Notes under the pieces: model-generated
What the model was told of the DNA's origin: nothing
What the model saw: the letters and a program-made list of their open reading frames with translations, nothing else
Databases searched by the model: none
Shown: positions 9,568-19,140 of the stretch, piece by piece
Numbering within the stretch: position 1 is the first letter of the stretch
How the letters are laid out: every line of letters starts with the position of its first letter
Translations under genes and position numbers: made by a program
From: Pseudanabaena sp. lw0831
GTDB lineage: Bacteria; Cyanobacteriota; Cyanobacteriia; Pseudanabaenales; Pseudanabaenaceae
Length of the DNA stretch: 64,000 nt
Assembly: GCF_016584665.1 (NCBI RefSeq)
Contig: NZ_BBJB01000006.1
Location: 20,419-84,418, forward strand
Direction: 5' to 3'

Positions 9568-9608
9568 ATCAATAAGAGTCAGTCACGAAAGGACGGCCTC
9601 TTATTGAT
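9568..9608. repeat. 11-bp hairpin overlapping the 3' end of the Uma2 gene
   Basis: ATCAATAAGAG at 9568-9578 pairs with 9598-9608 over a 19-nt loop. It covers the stop region of the Uma2 gene and could act as its terminator. Confidence 0.45.
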
Positions 9609-10305
9609 TATGGCTATATTTTTGTAAGAGCCATGCCCCAACTTCAGATTGAGATTTCTCGCGGCTGAGTTTTAGGGCGGCTTCGAGATCAGCGATCGCT
9701 AGTCCACCTAATAATTTAGAAGCAGTGATTTGCCGACTGCCACCGTTTTCCAACATTTCTAAGGCAATAATTTTCACTTCTTGGACATCAACCACCCAAT
9801 ACTCACTAATTCCTAATTGTTCATAAAGTAATCGTTTTTTGCCTAGATCGTCGTTGATCGTGGAGCTAGATATTTCAATCACCAAATTTGGTACTGGTGA
9901 TTCGTCAAGACTGACGATGGAACTGCTGCGAGGTGCGCGGGCTGCGACTTCACCAACGTAGTACGAAATATCTGGCTGGCATCCTTGAAAGCCTATTTTG
10001 ACATAGCTGCAATTGGTCAAACCTCTAGCAGGAATATTTTTTAATGTGCAGTACAAACTAATCGCAAAGATGATGAGCGTATTGTCATCAGCATGTTCCG
10101 ACCCAACGGGCATAGTTTCGATCCTCATTTGCTTAATTTGATTTTTGTCGTAATAGCAGCGAGATTCTGCATACTGAGGATTTTCGAGAATCTGGACAAA
10201 CTCGTCCCAAGTTGCACTAATCCACTGATCAGTGATGAGTTGCTGGGATCGTGAATCTGCTAAGTTTTCCTGTTGTTTGATAGGGGGAGGTGCGATCGCT
10301 GTCAT
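9601..10305 (-). CDS. Uma2 family (DUF820) putative endonuclease
   Basis: The 234-residue protein belongs to the Uma2/DUF820 family, greatly expanded in cyanobacteria and having a PD-(D/E)XK nuclease fold. Visible signature pieces are PDISYYVGEV with the conserved PD, PNLVIEISSSTINDD, and KKRLLYEQLGISEYWVVD. The frame is open to an ATG at 10326, but the ATG at 10305 is preceded by GGGAGAAT and is preferred. Biological role of these proteins is not settled. It is divergent from sbtA. Confidence 0.85.
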   Translation of the reverse strand: MTAIAPPPIKQQENLADSRSQQLITDQWISATWDEFVQILENPQYAESRCYYDKNQIKQMRIETMPVGSEHADDNTLIIFAISLYCTLKNIPARGLTNCSYVKIGFQGCQPDISYYVGEVAARAPRSSSIVSLDESPVPNLVIEISSSTINDDLGKKRLLYEQLGISEYWVVDVQEVKIIALEMLENGGSRQITASKLLGGLAIADLEAALKLSREKSQSEVGAWLLQKYSHNQ

Positions 10306-10341
10306 TTCATATTCTCCCAAAAACAATACTTTGCTCTATGT

Positions 10342-10393
10342 TATCAAAGCAAAAAGACTAAAAGCGGCACTCTTTAGTCTTTTTGTTTTGATA
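10342..10393. repeat. 21-bp hairpin between divergent Uma2 gene and sbtA
   Basis: TATCAAAGCAAAAAGACTAAA pairs with 10373-10393 with one mismatch and a 10-nt loop. It lies in the shared upstream region, so it may affect either leader. Confidence 0.55.
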
Positions 10394-10509
10394 CAAGGGT
10401 GTGTTTCTCATAACGTATTTCCGATGGCGATCGCCATACAATTCTGTAGACTGTCATGATGTACGAATTGTTTTAAAAAAATCCTTTTATTTTTAATGGA
10501 TCTGTCCAA

Positions 10510-11502
10510 ATGGATTTAGACCTAATTGTTTCTAATGTGCTTAACCCGCCAATCCTGTTCTTTTTTCTGGGCATGTTAGCGGTGTTGATTAAATCAGATT
10601 TAGAAATCCCGCCGCCAATCCCGAAATTATTCTCGCTATATCTACTGCTGGCGATCGGATTTAAGGGTGGTGTCGAACTCGTCAAAAGTGGAATTAGTCA
10701 AGCAGTAATTCTGACCATGCTTGCCGCGATCCTGATGGCTTGCATTGTCCCTGTGTACTCATTCTTTATTCTTAAGATCAAGCTTGACGCTTACAACGCC
10801 GCCGCGATCGCAGCAACTTATGGCTCGATCAGTGCTGTTACCTTTATCACCGCGAGTTCATTTTTGAACCAGTTAGGTATTGCTTTTGATGGCTATATGG
10901 TCGCAGCATTGGCGCTGATGGAGTCTCCTGCAATTATTGTGGGACTGATCCTAGTTAGCCTATTTACTGCCGCAGAAAAAGCGAACAAAGGAGAAACTAG
11001 CGAATTTGCATGGTCAGAAGTATTACGTGAAGCTTTTTTAAACAGCTCGGTATTTTTGCTAGTTGGTAGCTTGATTATTGGTTGTTTGACTGGTGAAAGA
11101 GGCTGGCATGTATTGTCGCCTTTTACTCAAGACATGTTTTATGGTGTGTTGACTTTCTTCCTGATGGATATGGGGCTAGTCGCCGCCAAAAGAATTAAAG
11201 ATTTACAAAAAACAGGCATTTTCTTAATCGCTTTTGCGATTTTGATGCCAATCTTGAATTCGGGTGTTGGCATTGCGATCGCCAAATTAATTTCTATGTC
11301 TCAGGGAGACGCGCTGTTGTTTGCAGTGCTATGTGCCAGTGCCTCATATATTGCCGTACCCGCTGCCATGCGTCTGACTGTGCCAGAAGCTAATCCTAGC
11401 CTCTATGTTTCGACGGCTTTGGCTGTTACATTCCCTTTCAATATTATTGTGGGAATTCCTTTATATATGTACGTGATTAATTTGTTTTGGGTAACTACTT
11501 AA
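10510..11502 (+). CDS. sbtA: Sodium-dependent bicarbonate transporter SbtA
   Basis: SbtA is a high-affinity Na+/HCO3- symporter of the plasma membrane and part of the CO2-concentrating mechanism. The 330-residue protein begins MDLDLIVSNVLNPPILFFFL and contains the family blocks LLLAIGFKGGVELVKSG, ATYGSISAVTFI and ASYIAVPAAMRL. About ten membrane segments are evident as two repeated halves. It is somewhat shorter than the Synechocystis protein (about 374) because the central cytosolic loop is short. sbtB follows 82 bp downstream, separated by a hairpin. Confidence 0.97.
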   Translation: MDLDLIVSNVLNPPILFFFLGMLAVLIKSDLEIPPPIPKLFSLYLLLAIGFKGGVELVKSGISQAVILTMLAAILMACIVPVYSFFILKIKLDAYNAAAIAATYGSISAVTFITASSFLNQLGIAFDGYMVAALALMESPAIIVGLILVSLFTAAEKANKGETSEFAWSEVLREAFLNSSVFLLVGSLIIGCLTGERGWHVLSPFTQDMFYGVLTFFLMDMGLVAAKRIKDLQKTGIFLIAFAILMPILNSGVGIAIAKLISMSQGDALLFAVLCASASYIAVPAAMRLTVPEANPSLYVSTALAVTFPFNIIVGIPLYMYVINLFWVTT

Positions 11503-11506
11503 AAGG

Positions 11507-11533
11507 TACTGACGACGCAAAGCGTCGTCAGTA
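11507..11533. terminator. 12-bp GC-rich hairpin between sbtA and sbtB
   Basis: TACTGACGACGC pairs with 11522-11533 around AAA, starting 5 bp after the sbtA stop. No long T-run follows directly, so partial termination or mRNA 3'-end protection is more likely than a full stop. Confidence 0.6.
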
Positions 11534-11584
11534 ATTTTGATGATCGGTAAAAAACTTTAGTAAGAATTTAGTAAAAATAAAATC

Positions 11585-11890
11585 ATGCAAGCTGTTAAAA
11601 GAATCGAAATTGTATCTGATTCTGTTGAGTCGCACAAGATTATCAAGGTGTTAGAAAAAGTTGGGGTTTTGAACTACACAGTAATTCGGAATGTCGTGGG
11701 TAAAGGAGTCAGTGGTACTAATTCAGGCGATCTTGATATGAGTATGCTGGAGAACGACTATGTGATTGCTTTCTTTTTGGAAGACAAAACCAAATTGCTG
11801 GTCGAGAAACTCAAGCCAGTTACCAAAAAGTTTGGTGGAGTTTGTTATATCTCTGATGCGATGGCAATTAGTTCGGTAACTGTTAGTTAG
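11585..11890 (+). CDS. sbtB: PII-like regulator SbtB
   Basis: SbtB is a trimeric PII-like protein that binds adenine nucleotides and cAMP and regulates SbtA. The 101-residue sequence shows the PII-like ferredoxin fold: VKRIEIVSDS first strand, GVLNYTVIRNVVGKGV before the T-loop, and FFLEDKTKLLVEKLKPV helix. Synechocystis SbtB ends with a C-terminal loop holding CGPEGC; this protein ends DAMAISSVTVS without any C-terminal cysteine, so the redox-sensing R-loop is absent. Position directly after sbtA supports the call. Confidence 0.92.
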   Translation: MQAVKRIEIVSDSVESHKIIKVLEKVGVLNYTVIRNVVGKGVSGTNSGDLDMSMLENDYVIAFFLEDKTKLLVEKLKPVTKKFGGVCYISDAMAISSVTVS

Positions 11891-11912
11891 TCCTAAGTGC
11901 CTTGGAAAAATC

Positions 11913-11969
11913 AAAACCCAAAGAAGATAATTCGCTAGCTTCGCTGGCGAATTATCTTCTTTGGGTTTT
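11913..11969. terminator. 23-bp bidirectional terminator between sbtB and murJ
   Basis: Arms 11913-11935 and 11947-11969 are perfectly complementary, flanked by A-run and T-run. The genes on both sides converge here. Confidence 0.8.
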
Positions 11970-11973
11970 ATAG

Positions 11974-13761
11974 TTAACGCGAAAAGCGACGCTTGATTTG
12001 ATTGGTTAAAGCTTTGATCTCAGGGATTTTCATTTGGACAGCGATCGCACCAAAAATAGCGAACCCGACCGCACTAGCGATCGCTAAACCTCCTAGCTTT
12101 GCTCCAAATTTTGCCACAGTGCCGAAACTGTCAAAACTCTGACTGAGTAAATGATAAACGCCCCAGCTTGCTCCACCAGCGATCGCACTGGCGATTATCA
12201 AACCTAAGATGGTTATGCTCCAACTTTTTAGTGGCATCCCATTCAGGCGGCGATCGAGGAAGTAAATCATTGCAAACATGGAGAGCACATTCACAGAAAC
12301 CGTCGCCAAAACAATTCCTGCCGCGCCAAATCTTTGGACTAATAAATAATCAAATAGTCCATTCAAGAAAATGCTAACAACGCTGATCTTAAAAGGTGTA
12401 TCGCCATCGCCGAGTGCATAAAATACTCGCACCAACACATCGCGCCCTAAATACACAAACATGCCCACCGCATAAGCCATCAAAACTACAGATGTTAACT
12501 GTGAAGCCTCAGCATCAAAAGCATAGCGCTCATAAACCACCTGAGATATTGGCAAAGCCAATGCTACCATTACCGCACTGATCGGCAACATCGTAAGCGC
12601 CGTGAGCATTAAGCCTTGACGAATACGTTGTTTCAGTTCTCCCCAATTTTCGGGATCGGTTAGCTTAGAAAGTACTGGAAACAAAGGGACTAAGATTACA
12701 TTCGACAAAATCCCCAGAGGCGTTTGTACTAATAGCCCTGCATAACCCATCGCTGACACCGCTGCCGCCGCATTAGGGATGAAAGAAGCAAAAAATAAAT
12801 CTGTCCAGACATTAATTTGCAGCATCCCCGATGAAAAAGTTGCGGGGATCATAATTTTTAAGACTTCTTTGACCTCAGGACGCTGAAAGTCAAATCGCAG
12901 CTTAAATCCGCCCATGCCAGCTTTAAGCTGAACAGGTAGTTGCACCAGCCATTGCAAAACTGCCCCAGCTAGAGTTGCCCAAGCAAGCACTTCACCGCCC
13001 AATACCGCATTTTCTGGCAACAACATTTTGCTGCCCATAGTCCAAAACAAGCCGCCGATGCCAATGAGCACTGTCAAGCTAGAAAATATAGGGCTGACCG
13101 ATGGCAACCAGTAAGCATCAGCAGCATTCAGCGCTCCAAACCCGATCCCCACTAGCCCAGCCAAAACTGCCATTGGAGCCATGATCCGAAACTGCTCGAT
13201 CGCAATATCTTTAGTGATCTTCAGGTTCTGAATAGTTTCAGGGGTAATTCCTTTTACGAGTAAATCTGCTTCTGGGACAAATAACCCAGGCGCAACCAGA
13301 TGCATCAATGGTTCGGCAAAAATCACTAGAGCGATACTCACCAGCAATAAAATCCCTGTAACGATGGTGGTGATGCTATCGATGATTGCTGCGACTTCTT
13401 TACGATCTCGTTTAGCTAAAACACTAATGATCGCACTATGAAAAGGTCCATTAATGCCGCCCAGTAAGATCAGCAAGAAGCCTGGAATCACGTAGGCAAA
13501 GTTATAAGCGCCGTAGGCAGTACCGTTACCAAAAGCGGCTGCGATCGCCACTTGACGCAGTAATCCAAATATTTTGCTCAGTAACGTGGCGATCGCGACA
13601 ATCGTAGCGATGTTCAGTAGAGATCGCTTAGCAGACTGTCCAGTGGATTGTGATTCCTGCGTTTTCGTGTTAATTTCTTCTTCGTTGCCAGACAAAATTG
13701 GTGATGCCTCTTTGCAGTTTTGACTTTTTAGGCTTTGAGAAATGTAGCACCAAAATACCAC
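11974..13761 (-). CDS. murJ: Lipid II flippase MurJ (MviN family)
   Basis: MurJ flips the peptidoglycan precursor lipid II across the plasma membrane. The protein is hydrophobic, with about 14 membrane segments, and contains the family start region LLSKIFGLLRQVAIAAAFG followed by AYNFAYVIPGFLL. The first 45 or so residues are polar and unusual (SQNCKEASPILSGNEEEINT). The ATG at 13761 lacks a clear ribosome site and no other ATG lies before the first helix, so the true start may be a TTG or GTG downstream. Otherwise length fits the family. Confidence 0.92.
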   Translation of the reverse strand: MVFWCYISQSLKSQNCKEASPILSGNEEEINTKTQESQSTGQSAKRSLLNIATIVAIATLLSKIFGLLRQVAIAAAFGNGTAYGAYNFAYVIPGFLLILLGGINGPFHSAIISVLAKRDRKEVAAIIDSITTIVTGILLLVSIALVIFAEPLMHLVAPGLFVPEADLLVKGITPETIQNLKITKDIAIEQFRIMAPMAVLAGLVGIGFGALNAADAYWLPSVSPIFSSLTVLIGIGGLFWTMGSKMLLPENAVLGGEVLAWATLAGAVLQWLVQLPVQLKAGMGGFKLRFDFQRPEVKEVLKIMIPATFSSGMLQINVWTDLFFASFIPNAAAAVSAMGYAGLLVQTPLGILSNVILVPLFPVLSKLTDPENWGELKQRIRQGLMLTALTMLPISAVMVALALPISQVVYERYAFDAEASQLTSVVLMAYAVGMFVYLGRDVLVRVFYALGDGDTPFKISVVSIFLNGLFDYLLVQRFGAAGIVLATVSVNVLSMFAMIYFLDRRLNGMPLKSWSITILGLIIASAIAGGASWGVYHLLSQSFDSFGTVAKFGAKLGGLAIASAVGFAIFGAIAVQMKIPEIKALTNQIKRRFSR

Positions 13762-13924
13762 TCACACGAAAGCTTGCGTAATGTGCTTTATACAAATCCT
13801 CAAAATGGCAGCCCTATTTGGGGATTTTAAATCCATACTGGATTGAGCTTGTATCGATGTTGTCATAAATCCAAACCGTGAATAGCAGCTTTTCGCGCCG
13901 CAATTCACTTTAATTCTCACTATA

Positions 13925-13979
13925 AAAATCGTTTTTGATGCAAGTCCGCCGACGGCGGACTTGCATCAAAAACGATTTT
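13925..13979. repeat. 26-bp perfect palindrome with 3-nt loop
   Basis: Arms 13925-13950 and 13954-13979 pair without mismatch around GAC, with an A-run and a T-rich end. Confidence 0.85.
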
Positions 13980-14045
13980 AGGGTTTTCATACCTAGAATT
14001 GTGATCGCTTTCGGGAATTGGTATTACTTGGTAAAGACTAAAAAA

Positions 14046-14081
14046 CTCCGAACGTTGCACATAAAGTACTAGCGATCGGAG
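14046..14081 (-). terminator. Rho-independent terminator of petF
   Basis: Read leftward, a CTCCGA/TCGGAG stem closes a 24-nt loop and is followed by six T. It lies 29 bp after the petF stop. Confidence 0.65.
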
Positions 14082-14109
14082 CTTTTAAAATATTTATGAA
14101 AAGAAGCGA

Positions 14110-14409
14110 TTAGTAGAGAGCTTCTTCTTGGTGGGTCAAGATTTCACAATCAGACTGAGCATAGGTTACGCAAAGGAGAGCGTAGCCAGCTTCAATTTGT
14201 TCATCATCCAAGAAGGACTGATCGCCTTGATCGACTTCACCCTTAACGATTTTACCAGCACAAGAAGAGCAAGCACCAGCGCGGCAAGAGTAAGGAAGAT
14301 CGATGCCTTGAGCTTCGGCAACATCAAGAATGTACTCATCAGAAGGAACTTCGATAGTTTTATCAAGTCCTTCAGCTTCATTAATCAGTCTTACTTTGAA
14401 GGTAGCCAT
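14110..14409 (-). CDS. petF: Plant-type [2Fe-2S] ferredoxin
   Basis: Ferredoxin I carries electrons from photosystem I to FNR and other reductases. From the ATG at 14409 the product is 99 residues, exactly the usual size. Cluster ligands are Cys42, Cys47, Cys50 and Cys80 in [15 protein letters not shown] and YALLCVTY. The C-terminus LTHQEEALY is canonical. The frame extends 11 codons further upstream, but this would add a non-conserved tail, so the internal ATG is chosen. Confidence 0.96.
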   Translation of the reverse strand: MATFKVRLINEAEGLDKTIEVPSDEYILDVAEAQGIDLPYSCRAGACSSCAGKIVKGEVDQGDQSFLDDEQIEAGYALLCVTYAQSDCEILTHQEEALY

Positions 14410-14928
14410 GTATGTAATAAACCTCTTAAAGATTGCAGCCAAAAAAATAAACGAGGTCTTGAAGTTATACCCAATTAAAGGTAGTCAGCCAAGTTACGTT
14501 TATCTCAATCACCCACAAGGGTATCAACACGCATCATATCGTTCTTGGCAACCAAGCGAACAACTAGCTTATTATTTCTACCATTGGTTATAGGTGATAG
14601 TTATCGATCGCTTTCAAGACCATTTAAATAGCCTAAATCCTATCTAGGCAATAGTTTCAAGCATTTTAGCAGCCTAGGAAAATGATGAGTTTTCGTTTGT
14701 ATTTTGATTTTTTTGATAAGTTTTTCTAATCTCATCCACAGACGTAATCACATACCCATTTTTGATATGAAAATTCAATCAATGATTATCTGTTATGGCT
14801 ATCGCCAAGTGTGAGATATAAAACCGAAAAGAGAGTTGCGGCGCTTCGCACCGTAACTCTCTTTTCGGTTTTACATGACTGGCGCATCCTTAAATAAAGA
14901 GAAAAGGACGTAATACGTCCCTTTCTCT
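14410..14928. other. Intergenic region between petF and glyS
   Basis: The petF promoter lies in the left part. The right part has two hairpins (14820-14872 and 14886-14940). A plus-strand stretch at about 14462-14593 reads with protein-like composition (SYVYLNHPQGYQHASYRSW) but is short and unrecognised. Confidence 0.5.
14820..14872. repeat. Near-perfect hairpin, GCGCTTCGC-type loop
   Basis: AAAACCGAAAAGAGAGTT pairs with the far arm ending at 14872; a single mismatch lies near the CTTCG loop region. Confidence 0.7.
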
Positions 14929-14940
14929 TTATTTAAGGAT
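14886..14940 (-). terminator. Hairpin overlapping the glyS stop codon
   Basis: ATCCTTAAATAAAGAGAAA pairs with 14922-14940 and encloses GGACGTA/TACGTCC. The last four glyS codons lie within the right arm, so the terminator begins inside the gene. Confidence 0.7.
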
Positions 14941-17055
14941 GGTGCTAAAGTCTGCGAGTTTGCGGCTGTAGTTGCGGATAATGCCGAGCAGATTGAGACG
15001 GTTTTGGCGTACCTGCGGATCTTCTGCCATGACTAACACTTCATCAAAGAATTTCGCTAAAACTGGCGTGATCGCAATAATCCCTTCCATGAGTTGCTCG
15101 TCACTAGGCTGACTGGGCAAAGCGGCGATCGCTTGATATAAATCCTGTTCCGCAGGTTCAGTTAAAGTTGCAGGATTAATAATTGCCTTCACATCAACGG
15201 TCACACTATCTAAATTACCTTGAACCGCGAGGCGAGAAGCTCTGACAATTGGCTCATAGATGGCGCTGAGTGTCGCATCTTCGCGAGATTTTTGCAGGAA
15301 GTGAGCGCGTTCCTTGATGCGAGTAAGATTGCCCAACCCTTGCAAGGTGTAGGCGAGATCTTCAGTACCTGAGACAGCATTAACAAGATCGTATTCAATC
15401 CCTTGATCTGCCAAAATTGTCTCGTAGCGTTGCTTAAACCATTTGTAGAGATTCTCCAAAACGGTTTCCGCAGGTTTTGCTAGCAAATTCTTTTCGGCGT
15501 AAATTGCGATCGCTGCTTGCAATAACTTAGGCAAATTGAGGGCAAAATCACTTTCCCAAGCAATCTGAACAACTCCAGCAGCGGCGCGACGTAACGCAAA
15601 TGGGTCAGACGAGCCTGTAGGAATAATCCCTAAACCGAAAATACCAACGAGGGTATCAATCCGATCGCTGATCGCCACAATCTTACCCGCCAAAGAAGTT
15701 GGCAATGAGTCACTAGCGCCGCGTGGTTGATAATGCTCACGAATGCCAGTGGCGACTGCAATCGGTTCTTCGCTAGAGAGTGCGTAATAATAACCCATTT
15801 GACCTTGCAGCTCAGGAAATTCCTTGACCATCTGGGTAACGAGATCGGCTTTAGCGAGTTGAGCCGTGCGATCTATGATCGCCTGATCAGCCTCAGTGGT
15901 TTCTAAATTAGCGATAGATGCAATTACAACTTTAGCGATCGCCCGAATTCTGGCTACTTTTTCAGCAACAGAGCCAAGTTGGGCTTGAAAAGTAACTTTT
16001 TCTAAAAGTGGCAAGAAAGTTTCTAAATGCACTGCGCGATCGCTATCGTAGAAAAACTTGCCATCGGAGAGCCGCGCCCTAATTACACGCCCATTCCCAG
16101 ACGCGATCAAACGCGATTTATCGGGATCGCCATTGGAAATAGTGATAAAGCGAGGTAGTAATCGATCGGGATTTTTAAGTGAATGTACGGGGAAATAGCG
16201 CTGATGGCTAACCATTTCGGTCTTGATTACAGGTTGAGGCAGTTCTAGATATTCCCGTTCAAACTCACCAATTAGCGCTGTGGGAAATTCCACTAAATAA
16301 GTAACTTCTTCAAGTAAATCATCAGGAATTTCGGCTTTACCGCCAAATAACTCCACAATGCTATTAATTTGGGTGACTATATGCTTTTGGCGCTCGTTGC
16401 CATCTACAACCACAAAAGCTTCACGTAAAGTCGCCACATAATCTATCGCCGTGTCAATAATTACCGATCGCGGATGCAGGACTCGATGCCCCTGACTAAT
16501 GCGATCGCTTTGGACATTTTCTAAAGCGATCGGCAAAAGCTTGGAATTAAATAACGACACCAACCAGCGAATCGGACGGGGAAATTTGAGATCGCCATTA
16601 CCCCAACGCATCAAGCGCTTACCTTCTAAACCTGTAATCCAAGTTGGTGCTAATTCCTGCAAAATATCAGCAGTCTCGCGACCAACAATTTGCTGATTGG
16701 CAAATACAAATGCACCCTTATCAGTTTCTTTAATAAAAATATCTTTCAGATCTAGGCTTTTAGAATTGGCAAAACCTAATAAAGCCTTGGTTGGTTCGCC
16801 TTGCGGATCGCCATTAACAAAGGCTGAACCGATCGCTGGCCCCTTAATTTCTAGATTGCGATCGCTTTGTTGAATTGGTAAGCCTTCGATTAATACGGCA
16901 AGACGGCGCGGCGTACCATAAACATTGACCTTACTCGTAGTTAATTGGTGTTCATCTAAATTTTTGGGGATGCGCTCTTGCCATTGGCGCAAAGCGTCAA
17001 CAATAAAGCTAGCAGGTAGCTCTTCAGTACCAACTTCTAACAGAAAACTTGCCAT
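14929..17055 (-). CDS. glyS: Glycyl-tRNA synthetase beta subunit
   Basis: GlyS is the tRNA-binding beta chain of the alpha2-beta2 glycyl-tRNA synthetase. The protein (708 residues from the ATG at 17055; E. coli about 689) has the hallmark N-terminus MASFLLEVGTEELPASF and blocks FPRPIRWLVSLF and FPTALIGEFEREYLELP. The C-terminal region resembles the anticodon-binding domain. A GTG two codons upstream is also possible, but the ATG gives the conserved N-terminus. The alpha-subunit gene glyQ is not in the window. Confidence 0.96.
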   Translation of the reverse strand: MASFLLEVGTEELPASFIVDALRQWQERIPKNLDEHQLTTSKVNVYGTPRRLAVLIEGLPIQQSDRNLEIKGPAIGSAFVNGDPQGEPTKALLGFANSKSLDLKDIFIKETDKGAFVFANQQIVGRETADILQELAPTWITGLEGKRLMRWGNGDLKFPRPIRWLVSLFNSKLLPIALENVQSDRISQGHRVLHPRSVIIDTAIDYVATLREAFVVVDGNERQKHIVTQINSIVELFGGKAEIPDDLLEEVTYLVEFPTALIGEFEREYLELPQPVIKTEMVSHQRYFPVHSLKNPDRLLPRFITISNGDPDKSRLIASGNGRVIRARLSDGKFFYDSDRAVHLETFLPLLEKVTFQAQLGSVAEKVARIRAIAKVVIASIANLETTEADQAIIDRTAQLAKADLVTQMVKEFPELQGQMGYYYALSSEEPIAVATGIREHYQPRGASDSLPTSLAGKIVAISDRIDTLVGIFGLGIIPTGSSDPFALRRAAAGVVQIAWESDFALNLPKLLQAAIAIYAEKNLLAKPAETVLENLYKWFKQRYETILADQGIEYDLVNAVSGTEDLAYTLQGLGNLTRIKERAHFLQKSREDATLSAIYEPIVRASRLAVQGNLDSVTVDVKAIINPATLTEPAEQDLYQAIAALPSQPSDEQLMEGIIAITPVLAKFFDEVLVMAEDPQVRQNRLNLLGIIRNYSRKLADFSTILK

Positions 17056-17242
17056 AACCACGAGTTGAGGGACAATCTTCAGTTTAACGCTTTGACGTGT
17101 AAAAAACTAAAACTTAGATAAAGTATGTCGGAGCGAAGCTTCACCGTAGCTTTCTGGGTTTTAATTTTATTGCATAGTCCACTTAGCATAAAATAGCAAG
17201 AGATTAACTTTTATTGAGCAGGGATATTTTAAGAGGCAAAAC

Positions 17243-17938
17243 ATGGGGCAAACACTCGAAGCTGTAGCGATTGACTATCAAACAGAAAACTATCGCGATG
17301 CCTACAGTCGAATCAATGCGATCGTCATTGAGGGCGAAGCTGAGGCGTACAGCAACTATCTCCAATTAGGAGAACTAATGCCCGAATTTACTGAAGATTT
17401 TACCAGACTTGCCAAGATGGAGGATCGCCACAAAAAAGGTTTTATCGCCTGTGGTAAGAACCTCAAGGTCACACCTGACATGGATTTTGCCGAAAAATTC
17501 TTTGCGCAACTGCATGGCAATTTTCAAAAAGCATTCGCAACAGGGGATATCGTCACTTGTCTGTTGATCCAATCACTCATCATTGAGTGCTTTGCGATCG
17601 CCGCCTACAACATCTATATTCCCGTCGCTGATCCTTTTGCGCGCAAGATCACCGAAGGCGTGGTCAAAGACGAATACTTGCATCTCAACTTTGGTGAAGA
17701 ATGGTTGCAAAATCATTTTGATGACTCCAAGGCAACCCTAGAGCAAGCAAATCGTCAAAACTTGCCTATCGTCTGGAAAATGCTCAACCAAGTCGAAGCC
17801 GATGCCAAAGTTCTTGGCATGGAAAAAGAAGCTTTGGTTGAAGACTTCATGATTCAATATGGCGAAAGCCTCGGCAAAATCGGCTTCAACACCCGCGACA
17901 TCATGAGAATGTCAGCAATGGGTTTGGTCGCTGCTTAG
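17243..17938 (+). CDS. ado: Aldehyde deformylating oxygenase (alkane synthase)
   Basis: ADO converts fatty aldehydes to alkanes with loss of formate. The 231-residue ferritin-like protein carries the full di-iron ligand set at canonical positions: Glu32 ([10 protein letters not shown]), Glu60 and His63 ([10 protein letters not shown]), Glu115 ([14 protein letters not shown]), Glu144 and His147 ([13 protein letters not shown]). Length equals that of characterised enzymes. It is followed 162 bp later by acyl-ACP reductase, its usual partner. Start ATG at 17243 follows AGAGGC. The gap between the pair holds inverted heptamer repeats. Confidence 0.98.
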   Translation: MGQTLEAVAIDYQTENYRDAYSRINAIVIEGEAEAYSNYLQLGELMPEFTEDFTRLAKMEDRHKKGFIACGKNLKVTPDMDFAEKFFAQLHGNFQKAFATGDIVTCLLIQSLIIECFAIAAYNIYIPVADPFARKITEGVVKDEYLHLNFGEEWLQNHFDDSKATLEQANRQNLPIVWKMLNQVEADAKVLGMEKEALVEDFMIQYGESLGKIGFNTRDIMRMSAMGLVAA

Positions 17939-17944
17939 TAGCAA

Positions 17945-18077
17945 TTAGCTGTTAGCTGTTAGCTTATAGCTAATTGCCAACAGCTAATCATCTTTCAATT
18001 CTCAAAAAAGAAATAATTATTTCTAAAAATTCTAAATAAAAAAGCTAACAGCTAATAGCTAATAGCTAGTAGCTAAT
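17945..18077. repeat. Inverted clusters of TTAGCTG-type heptamers between ado and aar
   Basis: Four tandem heptamers (TTAGCTG, TTAGCTG, TTAGCTT, ATAGCTA) occupy 17945-17972. Five in reverse sense (AGCTAAC, AGCTAAT twice, AGCTAGT, AGCTAAT) occupy 18043-18077. The clusters can pair over about 70 nt in the ado-aar transcript. Confidence 0.85.
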
Positions 18078-18100
18078 AAAAAAACTGGTAACTGCAATCG

Positions 18101-19120
18101 ATGTTTGGTCTTATAGGGCATTTGACAAGTCTTGAACACGCTCAGTCTGTAGCAAGGGAATTAGGCTATCCCGAATACGCCGATCAAGGTTTGGAATTTT
18201 GGTGTAGCGCCCCGCCCCAAATCGTCGATCGCATCAAAGTTACGAGTGCCACAGGTCAGCAGATCGAAGGGCTATATGTGGAATCCTGTTTTTTACCTGA
18301 AATGTTAGCAGGTAGTAAAATTAAAACCGCCATTCGCAAGATCCTCAACGCGATGGCGCTTGCTCAAAAAAATGATGTTGATATTACTGCTTTGGGTGGA
18401 TTTTCATCGATTATTTTTGAGAACTTTAATCTCAGTCAGATGTCGAGTGTGCGAAATATTCAACTAGAATTTGATCGCTTCACAACGGGCAACACCCACA
18501 CCGCTTACATTATTTGTCGTCAGATCGAAGAGGCAAGTCGTAAATTTGGTGTTGACTTAGCCAGAGCTACCGTGACTGTCTGTGGCGCAACGGGGGACAT
18601 TGGCAGTGCAGTTTGTCGTTGGCTAGATACACGTACCAACATCAAAGAATTATTGCTAGTTGCACGGAATCGGGAACGCTTACAAGAATTGCAAGCCCAA
18701 CTTGGACGCGGTAAGGTCATGGATATGGAGGATGCTCTGCCGCAATCGGACATTATCGTGTGGGTGGCGAGTATGGCGAAGGGCATGGCGATCGATCCAG
18801 CTACTCTCAAGCGTCCTTGCATTCTCATCGATGGTGGCTATCCTAAAAATATGTCTACGCTGGTGCAAGAAGAAGGAATTCATGTGATTGATGGCGGCAT
18901 CGTTGAGCATAGTCTCGATATTGACTGGAAGATTATGAAGATCGTGAATATGACTGCTCCTGCTCGTCAGCTTTTTGCCTGTTTTGCGGAAGCGATGCTT
19001 TTAGAGTTTGAAGGTTGGCATACTAGCTTCTCTTGGGGACGGAATCAAATCAGCATTGAGAATATGGACAAAATTGGTGAAGTCTCGATCAAACATGGAT
19101 TTAGACCACTAATCAACTAA
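18101..19120 (+). CDS. aar: Long-chain acyl-[acyl carrier protein] reductase
   Basis: AAR reduces fatty acyl-ACP to fatty aldehyde with NADPH, feeding ADO. The 339-residue product (S. elongatus 341) starts [20 protein letters not shown] and holds the Rossmann motif [12 protein letters not shown] near residues 160-171. The catalytic cysteine is Cys294 in [11 protein letters not shown], the same number as in S. elongatus. The usual downstream neighbour accA is not here; a secreted pilin-GH protein follows instead. Confidence 0.98.
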   Translation: MFGLIGHLTSLEHAQSVARELGYPEYADQGLEFWCSAPPQIVDRIKVTSATGQQIEGLYVESCFLPEMLAGSKIKTAIRKILNAMALAQKNDVDITALGGFSSIIFENFNLSQMSSVRNIQLEFDRFTTGNTHTAYIICRQIEEASRKFGVDLARATVTVCGATGDIGSAVCRWLDTRTNIKELLLVARNRERLQELQAQLGRGKVMDMEDALPQSDIIVWVASMAKGMAIDPATLKRPCILIDGGYPKNMSTLVQEEGIHVIDGGIVEHSLDIDWKIMKIVNMTAPARQLFACFAEAMLLEFEGWHTSFSWGRNQISIENMDKIGEVSIKHGFRPLIN

Positions 19121-19140
19121 AAAATTACCAGTAAAAGACT

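Larger units (their letters stand above)
13762..14109. other. Intergenic region upstream of murJ and downstream of petF
   Basis: This gap holds the murJ leader, a weak hairpin near 13797-13830, the large palindrome at 13925-13979, a degenerate ATACCAA-type repeat near 13990-14026 and the petF terminator. No gene seen. Confidence 0.6.

Noticed and set aside
14462..14593. Plus-strand stretch with protein-like composition upstream of petF
   Set aside because: Short, no family recognised, and it overlaps the petF promoter region; may be a gene remnant but cannot be supported.
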